DNA from: Pseudozobellia sp. WGM2
GTDB taxonomy: Bacteria > Bacteroidota > Bacteroidia > Flavobacteriales > Flavobacteriaceae
DNA length: 64,000 nucleotides
Direction: 5' to 3'
Assembly (NCBI RefSeq): GCF_017810075.1
Contig: NZ_JADNYK010000001.1
Coordinates: 434,001-498,000, forward strand
The position numbers and the translations under genes were made by a program. Under the pieces are notes generated by a model. It made no database searches and was not told the origin of the DNA. It saw only the letters and a program-made list of their open reading frames with translations. Numbering within the stretch: the first letter of the stretch is position 1; every line of letters starts with the position of its first letter. Positions 27,007-35,313 of this stretch are shown here, one piece after another.

Positions 27007-27696
27007 TTATTTTTCAAGGGCTTCCGCGATTGCTTTTTCTACCAAAGGTTCCATAACCATATACCCTTCCGGGGTGGGGTGCACCTCATCATTGGCATAC
27101 TCTTTCGGTAATCCGTTGCGTTCATCTGCCATTACTGAAAAATAATCCAAGTAAATATGTCCTGTATACGCCGCATAGGCTTTTATTTTTTTATTCAACG
27201 CCACAATTTTGTCGGCGGGCTTTACCTCTGGCTTCCATGAATATTTATAAGCAGGTAGGGTAGAAGATAGAATAACCTTAATATCGTTTGCTTGGGCAAG
27301 TTCGGTCATGGAAATAATATTATCCATAATCATATCGAGGGTCGATGGCCCGGTATTACCCGCAATATCATTGGTACCGGCAAGTATGACCACAACCTTT
27401 GGTTTCAGGTCGATTACGTCTTGCCTGAAACGTAATAGCATTTGTGGGGTCGTTTGCCCACTGATTCCACGATTGATATAAGGTTTACCTGCAAAAAACT
27501 CCGGTCTTTTATTCAACCAGCCGATAGTAATCGAATTTCCCATAAACACAACTCGATTTTCATTTGATGAGGGAGGCCCTACCTCTGCATTAGCCTCTTG
27601 AAATTGCTTTAAATTAGGCCAATCTTGTGCTTGAAGATCTTTGGGTAAACTCATTAGAATTGCCAGTATTACTAAAAATTTTTTAAAAGTATACAT
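27007..27696 (-). CDS. Exported SGNH/GDSL-family hydrolase
   Basis: A 229-residue secreted esterase-like protein. After a signal peptide ending near LQAQ (about residue 24), the four SGNH blocks are in order: block I FMGNSITIGW with nucleophile Ser55, block II GISGQTT with the oxyanion Gly, block III GTNDIAGN with the Asn, and block V NDEVHPTPEG with the Asp and His. Members of this group include carbohydrate acetylesterases and platelet-activating-factor-type hydrolases. Its place next to a sugar locus suggests deacetylation of glycans, which is an inference. It lies 6 bp downstream of a small membrane protein gene and 4 bp upstream of the Gfo/Idh/MocA gene. Confidence 0.9.
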   Translation of the reverse strand: MYTFKKFLVILAILMSLPKDLQAQDWPNLKQFQEANAEVGPPSSNENRVVFMGNSITIGWLNKRPEFFAGKPYINRGISGQTTPQMLLRFRQDVIDLKPKVVVILAGTNDIAGNTGPSTLDMIMDNIISMTELAQANDIKVILSSTLPAYKYSWKPEVKPADKIVALNKKIKAYAAYTGHIYLDYFSVMADERNGLPKEYANDEVHPTPEGYMVMEPLVEKAIAEALEK

Positions 27697-27702
27697 TGTA
27701 AA

Positions 27703-28164
27703 TTAAGTGTTAAAATGTTGTTCCTCCTCTGAGGTAAATGGTATTTGGTTCATCATTTTAAGGCTGGTAGGCCTTAGGGAAAAGAAATATAAAAGCAAGG
27801 CAATGGCAATTACCAAGTGCATGGCATTACCACTCAGAAAATAGGCGATCAACGCCAAGAAGGCAGGAGCTTCAATTAAGGCGTATCTGACTATAGAAGC
27901 CGTTTGATATCTATTCAGTTTAGAATTTAAAGTTGACTCCCTTTTAATACTTCCTACCTGTTTTCTGAATATAAACTGACTAGAGAAATACCCCAAGGCA
28001 GCAGCTATTGGAACCATGTATATAAAAACATTATCGCCCCTCAAGTCCGCTTCAAAATTTCCATTTTGGCTATATACAAAAATGGCAAATAGGGTTAGGC
28101 CTATAAATAAGGCCATGTGAATAGTGATTAAGGTTTTTAAGAAAATAAGAGGTTTAGAGTTCAT
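27703..28164 (-). CDS. Small integral membrane protein, unknown function
   Basis: A 153-residue protein with four predicted membrane segments at roughly 8-32, 46-66, 93-111 and 115-132. The polar C-terminus contains LKMMNQIPFTSEEEQHFNT. I recognise no named family, although similar four-helix proteins are common and uncharacterised in flavobacteria. It starts the minus-strand run that continues with the SGNH hydrolase (6 bp gap) and the exported Gfo/Idh/MocA protein. The ATG at 28164 is the only one before the first helix. Confidence 0.7.
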   Translation of the reverse strand: MNSKPLIFLKTLITIHMALFIGLTLFAIFVYSQNGNFEADLRGDNVFIYMVPIAAALGYFSSQFIFRKQVGSIKRESTLNSKLNRYQTASIVRYALIEAPAFLALIAYFLSGNAMHLVIAIALLLYFFSLRPTSLKMMNQIPFTSEEEQHFNT

Positions 28165-28417
28165 TCAATAATTTGGGATATGATTTCTTCGCACAAAACA
28201 TGCCTAAGATAAGAATTCTTATGATTTGAGGGTGCTTTCTCACATTTGGTTAAAATGAGAGTTTTATTTAGAACGAAACTAAATGGTAACACTAAACTAA
28301 CAAATTAACATAAAATTGAAGCTTACTTTAATTTATGACCATACTGAGATAATATTTCTAAGCACCTGGATAAATACTTTTGTTAAAGAAAATTTAAATT
28401 CTAAATCTAGAAACAAA

Positions 28418-29959
28418 ATGAGAACACTTAAAAATTTGCTTATCTGTGCAGGCTTGGTTGCAACGGCCACATCTTGCGACAAGCTTGATGATTTTCTTGG
28501 TCAGGGCGGCCCTGTTGAAGAAAAGGGAACCATTTTCGAGAACAAGTCAGAGCTCGAGCCTTTGGTAGATATTAAATCACAGTTTAATTATGTGAAACCT
28601 TATTCGTTGATCAGTTCTACCGATATTCTAGAAGACGGATTTCGTTTGGTCGGTGCCCAAGATGGTGCTGGATTCTTAAAAGAAGGAGACGGTTATAAAT
28701 ATATCGTTAATGCCGAAGATGATTATGCAGTGAGTAGAATACATTTCGATAAATACATGAACCCGACAGGTGGTGAATGGCTATTGAATTCTGGAGTTGC
28801 CGATTTTGCCAGACAGTGTTCCGGTACTATGTGGGAAGCCAGTATTCATGGGGGTTCTAAAGATATATTTCTGTCGGCATCGGAAAGCTTTAATTATGAT
28901 GTAAAGGGAATAGACCCTCATATTGAAACTCCGACACCAACAGCTGATTTCGGACTAGATGCGTTGGGTGAATTTTCTTGGGAAAATGCTGTTCCGCTTC
29001 CCCGTGACGCCTATCCTGGCAAAACAGTAATTATTGGAGGTGATGATGATTCTAGTGGTTCAGAAGGTCAGATTACATTATATATGTCTGAAAACGGAAA
29101 TGCTGATCTTAACAATGGTAAGATATATGTATTACGTTTGAAAGAGGTGGCTTCAGGTTCTACCGATGCTGATGGCAACCCTATCAACGCTGTAGCTGTC
29201 GAGCCTGGTGTAATCTATAATGAAGGTGATCTTGCTTTCGGAGAAACTTACGAATTTGAGTTCGTAGAAATCGAGAACGGTGCGGCCATGACCAAAGATG
29301 AAATGGAAGATGCCTGTGTAGCCGTACAAGCTTCCGCCTTTATGCGTGTTGAAGATGTCGATTACCAAAAAGGATCAGCTGCCAATAACAGAAATGTTTT
29401 TGTTGTCGTTACGGGTAGAGGCCCTGATGCCGGTACTTATAATGATTGGGGAACGGCTTACCGATTAGAGCTGGATGAAGATTCGCCAATGACCGGTAAA
29501 TTAACTCAAATCGTTAGTGGTAATACCAATACTAACAATATGGACGGGAATCTTCCTGAATTGCAAAGCCCTGACAACATAACCGTTACCGAAAACTTCG
29601 TCTACCTTCAAGAAGACCCGAATTCTTTTGATCGTAATCATGGCGCATACATTTATCAAACAGACCTTAACGGTAACAATGCGAAAGTGGTTTTAGAACT
29701 TATAGTTAGAAATGATCTTGACCCATCTGGAAGTTCAGGTTTTAGTGGTGAGTTCGGTGCGTTAGAAGATATTTCTGAAAAAATTGGAGAACCTAACACT
29801 TTCATATTGAACCTTCAACCTCATTACTGGGAAAGCGAAGATTTTAAAGGTGTTGACGGTCATGATATGGAATCGGATAGACCTGATGCTATAGCTTCCG
29901 GTGCGCGTGAAGATGATCAAGGTGGTCAAATCATTATTTTGAAAGGATTACCAAGATAA
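28418..29959 (+). CDS. PhoX/DUF839-like lipoprotein
   Basis: The ATG at 28418 gives a lipoprotein signal, MRTLKNLLICAGLVATATSC, with the acylated Cys at residue 20, so I reject the upstream ATG at 28316, which would add 34 residues. The 513-residue protein has blade-like strands of the PhoX/DUF839 type (ADFARQCSGTMWEASIHGG, IYVLRLKEV, SPDNITVTENFVYLQEDPN, GAYIYQTDLNGNNAKVVL). PhoX enzymes are Ca/Fe-dependent phosphatases about 600-700 residues long; this protein is shorter and I cannot confirm the metal ligands, so phosphatase activity is not claimed. A terminator-like hairpin follows before the peroxidase gene. Confidence 0.7.
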   Translation: MRTLKNLLICAGLVATATSCDKLDDFLGQGGPVEEKGTIFENKSELEPLVDIKSQFNYVKPYSLISSTDILEDGFRLVGAQDGAGFLKEGDGYKYIVNAEDDYAVSRIHFDKYMNPTGGEWLLNSGVADFARQCSGTMWEASIHGGSKDIFLSASESFNYDVKGIDPHIETPTPTADFGLDALGEFSWENAVPLPRDAYPGKTVIIGGDDDSSGSEGQITLYMSENGNADLNNGKIYVLRLKEVASGSTDADGNPINAVAVEPGVIYNEGDLAFGETYEFEFVEIENGAAMTKDEMEDACVAVQASAFMRVEDVDYQKGSAANNRNVFVVVTGRGPDAGTYNDWGTAYRLELDEDSPMTGKLTQIVSGNTNTNNMDGNLPELQSPDNITVTENFVYLQEDPNSFDRNHGAYIYQTDLNGNNAKVVLELIVRNDLDPSGSSGFSGEFGALEDISEKIGEPNTFILNLQPHYWESEDFKGVDGHDMESDRPDAIASGAREDDQGGQIIILKGLPR

Positions 29960-29982
29960 TAATAGTATATGCTCTATTGTTT

Positions 29983-30012
29983 AAAAGGCCTTCGTATAAC
30001 GGAGGTCTTTTT
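29983..30012 (+). terminator. Terminator-like hairpin after the DUF839 gene
   Basis: The sequence aaaaggccttcgt pairs with acggaggtcttttt through a short loop, with two G-T wobbles, and ends in a T-run. It could limit read-through into the peroxidase gene 34 bp downstream. Confidence 0.6.
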
Positions 30013-30045
30013 ATCTATTTAATTAATAAAGATTAATTATTTGTA

Positions 30046-31923
30046 ATGATGATGTTCAGAAGCCTTATTTGTTCGTTGGTACTAACGTTAGCCTTTTCAT
30101 GTAAAGAAGGAAAAAATAAAGAGAGTTCAAGTCAATTGGCAGTTGTTAAAACGGAAATTTCAGAAGTTGACTGGGTACCTGCTCAACAATTCTATCACGA
30201 ACACATTACCAAAGCGGTAGAATTAATCGATTCTCTGTCTCGCGTCGATGCGGAAAGTGAATTTGCAAAACACTTATTCAAAAAGTTAAGGGTCTCGTTT
30301 AAAAAGGCCGAGCCTTATGCTTCTTATTTGAATCCTGCTGTTGGCCATAGGGCAAACGGGCCTGCACTACCGATTTTTGCGGAAGATACTGAAAGAGTTC
30401 TGCCACCTCTGGGCTTACAAAAAATCGAAGAGTCTATATATGAGGGGGGAGAAGACCCTGCCGTTTTTAAAAGAGAAACAAACCTCACAAAAGGCCTCTT
30501 GATTAATTTAATGGAAAATGTGGGGGAACGATCTTTAACGCCCGAGCGATTTTTTATTGCTACGCATCAACAATTACTTCGAATCATCAGCTTGGCCATC
30601 TCAGGTTTCGACACGCCTGTAAGTCAATTGGGCCTTGCAGAAAGCATCGTCTCCTTATCTAGTTTAAGAAAGGTATATTCATTATCTATTCGTAATATCA
30701 TACTAGAGAAAAACGAAGATTTAGATTCTAAGTTTGATAAAAATATTGACCGAGCCATACAATACTTGAAAGAGCATACTGATTTTGATTCTTTTGATCG
30801 CTACACCTTCATTCGCGATTATATGAACCCTATTACCCGAAATTGGGTAGCCATTAGAAAAGAAAGTGGCCTTTGGGAAGGAGTAAATAATAAGCCCTTT
30901 AATTTTGATGCCCCCACCTTTTTTGAGAAAGATGCGTTCAACCTCAATTATTTTACTCCTCCCGTAAACAGAAATTCAACCGACAAACGCATTGCGCTTG
31001 GGAAAAAGCTTTTTTTCGAACCTAAATTGGCCAAAGATGGCGTTATGGCCTGTGCCACTTGCCATATACCCGAAAAGGCCTATGCCGATGGCAAGGTCGT
31101 TAATTTAGACAATACAGGAAATCCGTTACAGCGAAATACTCCAACGCTAATTAATGTAGCCTTTCAAAAAGCTTTCTTTTGGGATGGTAGGGCCGAAAAT
31201 CTGTTGGATCAAATTTCTATGGTTTTTAATAACGAACAAGAATTCGCAACCGGGGTTCATCAGTTTTCGACCGAAATTTTGCAAGATTCTACCTATATGC
31301 AATTATTTAGGGAAGCCTACGGAAAGATTTCTACTCGAAACACTGATGTGATCAGGGCCATATCATCTTATATATCAACATTAAATGGGTTCGATTCAAA
31401 ATTTGACCGTAACATGAGGGGTGAAGAAGAGAATTTCACTGAACAGGAAAAATTAGGAATGAACCTGTTTATGGGCAAGGCTTTGTGTGCCACTTGCCAT
31501 TTTATGCCTCTGACCAATGGTACCGTACCGCCTTTCTATACCGAAACGGAGAAAGAAGTTATCGGCGTACCTGAAACTGTAGCCAAAAATCAAATAGACG
31601 ATGATTTAGGGTTTTTCTGGCGATACAACAAAGAGGTTCATCGTGGTATGTTTAAGACGCCAACGGTACGTAACGTTGAGTTTACTGCACCATATATGCA
31701 TAACGGTGTTTATGGTACTTTAGAACAGGTGATGGATTTTTATAACCAAGGTGGTGGTGGAATGGGTTTTGAACTGGAGCACCAGACCTTACCATTCGAT
31801 GAACTGAATTTGACCGATAAAGAACAGAAAGCGATTATAGCATTTATGAAAACGCTTTCCGATACGAATGTTGATAGCACCGAAGAAAACGAAAATGCTC
31901 TTGTTGCAGATGCACAACCATAA
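30046..31923 (+). CDS. Imelysin-like / di-haem cytochrome c peroxidase (MauG/CcpA) fusion lipoprotein
   Basis: A 625-residue predicted lipoprotein (lipobox ending AFSC, Cys19). The N-terminal half, about 40-290, is helical and contains GLQKIEESIYEG at 123-134, resembling the imelysin GxHxxE signature with the His replaced. The C-terminal half is a bacterial di-haem peroxidase with two CxxCH sites, CATCH at 336-340 and CATCH at 481-485, plus RNTPTLINVAF, WDGRAENL and the distal KTPTVRNVEFTAPYMHNG. Di-haem peroxidases reduce hydrogen peroxide or oxidise protein or small-molecule substrates in the periplasm. The imelysin part suggests metal or redox coupling. Neighbouring genes also encode lipoproteins. 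Confidence 0.86.
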   Translation: MMMFRSLICSLVLTLAFSCKEGKNKESSSQLAVVKTEISEVDWVPAQQFYHEHITKAVELIDSLSRVDAESEFAKHLFKKLRVSFKKAEPYASYLNPAVGHRANGPALPIFAEDTERVLPPLGLQKIEESIYEGGEDPAVFKRETNLTKGLLINLMENVGERSLTPERFFIATHQQLLRIISLAISGFDTPVSQLGLAESIVSLSSLRKVYSLSIRNIILEKNEDLDSKFDKNIDRAIQYLKEHTDFDSFDRYTFIRDYMNPITRNWVAIRKESGLWEGVNNKPFNFDAPTFFEKDAFNLNYFTPPVNRNSTDKRIALGKKLFFEPKLAKDGVMACATCHIPEKAYADGKVVNLDNTGNPLQRNTPTLINVAFQKAFFWDGRAENLLDQISMVFNNEQEFATGVHQFSTEILQDSTYMQLFREAYGKISTRNTDVIRAISSYISTLNGFDSKFDRNMRGEEENFTEQEKLGMNLFMGKALCATCHFMPLTNGTVPPFYTETEKEVIGVPETVAKNQIDDDLGFFWRYNKEVHRGMFKTPTVRNVEFTAPYMHNGVYGTLEQVMDFYNQGGGGMGFELEHQTLPFDELNLTDKEQKAIIAFMKTLSDTNVDSTEENENALVADAQP

Positions 31924-32004
31924 GCTCGATATCTTAGTTATATTTGGATGTTTCGATTGTTTGTGGGTGAATTGTCCTATATTATCGCTTGTTAGAACTT
32001 GAAA

Positions 32005-33117
32005 ATGAAACCTATGAAACGTGTCTTTAAATTAAACCTTCAGCTCTTCTTATGCATATCGTTCAGTTTACTATTTGGCTGCTCGAGTGATAACGGAGAT
32101 GCTATTGACCGTAACGATGAAGTTATCGATACCCCTGAGCAAGAAGAGGAGGAGGGTGAAGAGGAAGTCGAAGAGGAATTGGCGCCGAATGCTTTAGAAT
32201 ATATATTGTCTTCCGGAGGTTATAGTATTTTAAAATCTGCTTTAGAAACTGTGGACCCTAGTATCTCAGATATTCTTTCTGATGAGGATAATATAACTGT
32301 TTTTGCTCCGACCGATACCGCTTTTGAAGGCTTCTTTAAATCTCTAACGGAATTTTCGGCTTTGGCAGATTTCGAAGAAGAAGCTGAAATAGAGCTGTTG
32401 AACGAAATACTGAAATATCACATTTTAGAAGATAATCTACTACTTGAAAATGCCCTTATGGATGGAGCAGAGCTAACATCTACGCAGTCTGGTGTACTAA
32501 ATGTGCTGGTCGATGAGGGCGTGTTCATTCAAAATGAGGCACAAAACATACAGGCGTTAGTGATTCAGGCTGATAATGAGGTTTCCAATGGGATAGTTCA
32601 CGGTATAGACGAGGTGTTGTTGCCAGAATCGGTTTTAAATACCTTGTTTCCAAAACCAACAATCGTAGAAATCATCACGGATACTGAAGAACTTGAACAG
32701 TTTGAACAGGCTTTTTTAAAGGCAGATTCGTTTGGTACTATTGAAGGTGATGGTCCGTTCACGGTTTTTGCTCCCAACAATGAAGCGGTTGAACTACTTT
32801 TCGAAATCTTAGGTGATTCTTATAACAGTTTTGATGATTTTCAAAATTTTCTGGAACTTCAGGTGCTGAACGAAATTCTTCTGGGTCATTTAGTAGATGA
32901 GAATATTACTTCAGCGAATTTTGAAGAGGGCACCATAACGACGCTCTTACCTAACGATTCGATTGAGTTGGTGATTGAAAATGATGTGTTTGTAATCAAA
33001 GATGCCTCTGAAATTAGGGCAAAATTCGTTCTTAAGGATATAGAAGCTTCGAACGGTACAGTACATATTATCGACAAGATATTGTTACCTCAAAAATTGC
33101 TCGATTTTGTAGAATAG
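32005..33117 (+). CDS. Two-domain fasciclin (FAS1) lipoprotein
   Basis: A lipoprotein with the lipobox LLFGC followed by an acidic linker (Glu/Asp rich, about residues 33-58) and two FAS1 domains. Domain 1 (about 60-210) has NITVFAPTDTAFEGFF and closes with IVHGIDEVLLPESVL. Domain 2 (about 215-370) has PFTVFAPNNEAVELLF and closes with TVHIIDKILLPQKLL. FAS1 proteins mediate adhesion or surface attachment; substrate specificity is not known here. I use the ATG at 32005 in preference to an upstream TTG at 31999. It follows the peroxidase gene by 81 bp. The acidic linker resembles those that hold surface lipoproteins away from the membrane. Confidence 0.9.
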   Translation: MKPMKRVFKLNLQLFLCISFSLLFGCSSDNGDAIDRNDEVIDTPEQEEEEGEEEVEEELAPNALEYILSSGGYSILKSALETVDPSISDILSDEDNITVFAPTDTAFEGFFKSLTEFSALADFEEEAEIELLNEILKYHILEDNLLLENALMDGAELTSTQSGVLNVLVDEGVFIQNEAQNIQALVIQADNEVSNGIVHGIDEVLLPESVLNTLFPKPTIVEIITDTEELEQFEQAFLKADSFGTIEGDGPFTVFAPNNEAVELLFEILGDSYNSFDDFQNFLELQVLNEILLGHLVDENITSANFEEGTITTLLPNDSIELVIENDVFVIKDASEIRAKFVLKDIEASNGTVHIIDKILLPQKLLDFVE

Positions 33118-33133
33118 TCTAATTATACCACTT

Positions 33134-33775
33134 TCAGCCATCTAACTGCTTATGCGAACCATCGCAGGTGGGCATTTTTTTAGACAGGCCACAAACACAA
33201 TCATGAAAGCCCTTGCCTTTTAAAATTCTTTCGGTATACTTGTCTATTCTCGCTTCTCGTGTTTTGACTTGTTTGGCACCGGAAAAATAGATGTTATAGC
33301 CTCTCTGTCGACCTGGGGTAAGGTTGTAAAAGGCTTCCTTAAATTTAGGGTCTGTATTCAGCTTTTCTTGCAGTTCCGTTACAAAATCTGTTTTAGCTTT
33401 TTTTGTTGGTTGAACTTTCAATCCTGCTTTTTCAACCTCAATAGCTTCAAAAATATAGGACTTCAGAAAATCCCATTGCTTATCGATTTCTTGAACATGG
33501 GTGAATTTTATTATTCTTGCGATTCGTGAGTTTTCACCGGCCTTTTCAAGAATGCCCATATGGTCATTTAGAAGGCTGCCTTTAAAGAAACTGATATTGC
33601 AGAATTGCTTGAAGTTGCCAAGTAAAAGAACATTGCCGTTGTTAATGGTGTAGCAGGGCACTCCCCATTTCAACCTTTCTTCCAGGCCACAATCCAAAGC
33701 TAATTTTCTTAGAAGCTTCAGTTCGGGCTTCCAACTCGAAATATTCTCTAAATAGGCATCCACCTGGGTATTCAT
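33134..33775 (-). CDS. DUF1801/YdeI-like protein with a C-terminal CDGSH iron-sulphur motif
   Basis: A 213-residue protein. The N-terminal part (about 10-115) is a DUF1801 domain with LKWGVPCYTINNGNVLLLGNF. The middle (about 130-185) has the YdeI-type ELQEKLNTDPKFKEAFYNLT and RQRGYNIYF, with a KTREARIDKYTERILKGKG helix. The tail carries a perfect CDGSH motif: Cys193, Cys195, Cys204 and His208 in HDCVCGLSKKMPTCDGSH, the 3-Cys/1-His set that binds a 2Fe-2S cluster in mitoNEET-type proteins. The tail is very short compared with free-standing CDGSH proteins. No function is known to me for this combination. The gene is convergent with the fasciclin gene. Confidence 0.82.
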   Translation of the reverse strand: MNTQVDAYLENISSWKPELKLLRKLALDCGLEERLKWGVPCYTINNGNVLLLGNFKQFCNISFFKGSLLNDHMGILEKAGENSRIARIIKFTHVQEIDKQWDFLKSYIFEAIEVEKAGLKVQPTKKAKTDFVTELQEKLNTDPKFKEAFYNLTPGRQRGYNIYFSGAKQVKTREARIDKYTERILKGKGFHDCVCGLSKKMPTCDGSHKQLDG

Positions 33776-33827
33776 AATTTGTGGAATTTATCTACTTAAA
33801 ATATAGAAATTCGACCAAACGGCAAAA

Positions 33828-34823
33828 CTAAGCCTGTAGGTTTACGACGGTTCTACCTTTTAACTTTCCCTCTAATATTAAATCTATTTTCTCGTCTAAT
33901 TCGTCAAGGCTTATTTCCGTGCTTGTCTCCTCAAGGTTATTGGGTTTCCATTCATTGGCCAGTTTGAGCCAGACCTTTTCTCTAAGCCACATGGGGTAGT
34001 TTTGAGAGTCAATACCAATTAAGGTAATGCCTCTAAGAATAAATGGGAAAACGGTTAAGTTTAATTTAGGTGAAGCCACGTTGCCACAACATGTAACTGC
34101 GCCCATGGGTTGCACCGATTTTATGATATTTTCAAGAATTACACCTCCTACCGTATCGATGGCACCCGCAAATTCGGATTTTAAGATAGGTTTGTCATCC
34201 ATATTTTCGAATTCTTGTCGTGAAATAATCCGGTCCGCACCCAATTGACGTAGAAAATCATGTTCTGAATCTTTTCCCGTTAGGGCAGCAATTTGGTAAC
34301 CGAGTTTTTTTAGTAGTGCTATACTCATAGCACCCACGCCACCGGTAGCTCCAGAAACTATAATTTCGCCCTTTCCGGGTTTGACTATTTCATTTAACTT
34401 AAGAACCGACATACCTGCCGTCAAACCAGCTGTGCCAATAATCATGGCTTCTTTCATGCTTAAGTTATCTGGTAGTAAAAGGGCCCAATCTTCGGGTACT
34501 TGAATGTATTGACCAAAGCCGCCATCAGTATTCATCCCTAAATCAAAACTGGTAACAATAACTTTATCTCCGACGCTAAAAGTATCAGATTTGGTATCAA
34601 CTACGATACCTACGGCATCTATGCCCGGGGTGTGTGGATATTTTCTGGTTACACCTTTGTTGCCTATTGCCGATAGCGCATCTTTATAGTTGAGCGAAGA
34701 ATAGTGAACTTGAACCAACATATCGTTGTCAGGCAGTTCCTTCAACGATTTCATTCGAATACTTCTTGTAAAGGATTCGCCCTGTTCTTCAACAATTAGC
34801 GTTTTAAATGTTTTATGAGACAT
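33828..34823 (-). CDS. AcuI/YhdH-type zinc-free quinone oxidoreductase (acrylyl-CoA reductase-like)
   Basis: A 331-residue medium-chain reductase without zinc ligands. Family markers are the N-terminal SLNYKDALSAIGNKGVTRKYPHTPGIDAVG, TSFDLGMNTDGGFGQY, the NADPH turn VSGATGGVGAMSIALLKKLG, and the C-terminal GIDSQNYPMWLREKVW plus LEGKLKGRTVVNL. YhdH and AcuI reduce acrylyl-CoA to propionyl-CoA with NADPH; AcuI is used in DMSP/acrylate catabolism in marine bacteria, but many homologues serve general acrylyl-CoA detoxification. No DMSP lyase is seen nearby, so the detoxifying role is the safer inference. Confidence 0.88.
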   Translation of the reverse strand: MSHKTFKTLIVEEQGESFTRSIRMKSLKELPDNDMLVQVHYSSLNYKDALSAIGNKGVTRKYPHTPGIDAVGIVVDTKSDTFSVGDKVIVTSFDLGMNTDGGFGQYIQVPEDWALLLPDNLSMKEAMIIGTAGLTAGMSVLKLNEIVKPGKGEIIVSGATGGVGAMSIALLKKLGYQIAALTGKDSEHDFLRQLGADRIISRQEFENMDDKPILKSEFAGAIDTVGGVILENIIKSVQPMGAVTCCGNVASPKLNLTVFPFILRGITLIGIDSQNYPMWLREKVWLKLANEWKPNNLEETSTEISLDELDEKIDLILEGKLKGRTVVNLQA

Positions 34824-34975
34824 AAATCACAATAAATTGCTCCTTCTGAAATACGGGTTAAATTTGAAATTTCAGCAGGTATTTTCGTTTAAATTTATTT
34901 CGAAATTAAAGGTTGAAGGTCAGAAACACTTTGAAATAGTGTTAAAGGTTTCTGAACTTTGGTAGTCAGAGGTTA

Positions 34976-35311
34976 TCAGATTTCTTCGATAATCGAGTGG
35001 CCTGTAGATTTATCACCAGATGTCCATTGCCAATTTTCGTGAAGACGAATTTTTCCATTAGCCATAATTTCGGGCTCAGAATGACATATACCCATCATAA
35101 GGTCACCATTTTGGTTAATCTGATGGTATCGCATATCGATACGGCCTTGTTCGTCTACCTTACCTATCAAATGCCCTTTCTGTATTTGACCTCCCGAGTA
35201 ATTGCAAAAGAGAATGTTTTCTTCTTGCCGATAATGAAATATAGTTTCTTCCGAGGTTTCTCCGTTATCAGTATTACTTACCGGTCTGAACCTTTTATTG
35301 TTATAATTCAT
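34976..35311 (-). CDS. Small beta-rich protein of unknown function
   Basis: A 111-residue cytoplasmic protein with no signal or membrane segment. It shows a repeated strand pattern (FHYRQEENILFCNYSGG, GHLIGKVDEQGRIDMRYHQIN, LHENWQWTSGDKSTGHSIIEEI) suggestive of a small beta barrel. Similar flavobacterial proteins carry the doubtful label N-acetylglutamate synthase; I see nothing that supports that activity. It follows the nitrilase-family gene with 2 bp between the stop and the ATG, so the two are certainly co-transcribed. Confidence 0.72.
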   Translation of the reverse strand: MNYNNKRFRPVSNTDNGETSEETIFHYRQEENILFCNYSGGQIQKGHLIGKVDEQGRIDMRYHQINQNGDLMMGICHSEPEIMANGKIRLHENWQWTSGDKSTGHSIIEEI

Positions 35312-35313
35312 AA

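Noticed and set aside
32130-32190. Glu/Asp-rich stretch as a DNA repeat
   Set aside because: It is the acidic linker of the fasciclin lipoprotein; the codons are GAA/GAG-rich but not an ordered repeat.
33828-34823. AcuI-like gene as evidence of DMSP catabolism
   Set aside because: No DMSP lyase, DddD/DddP-type gene or acrylate CoA-ligase lies nearby; the enzyme also serves general acrylyl-CoA detoxification.
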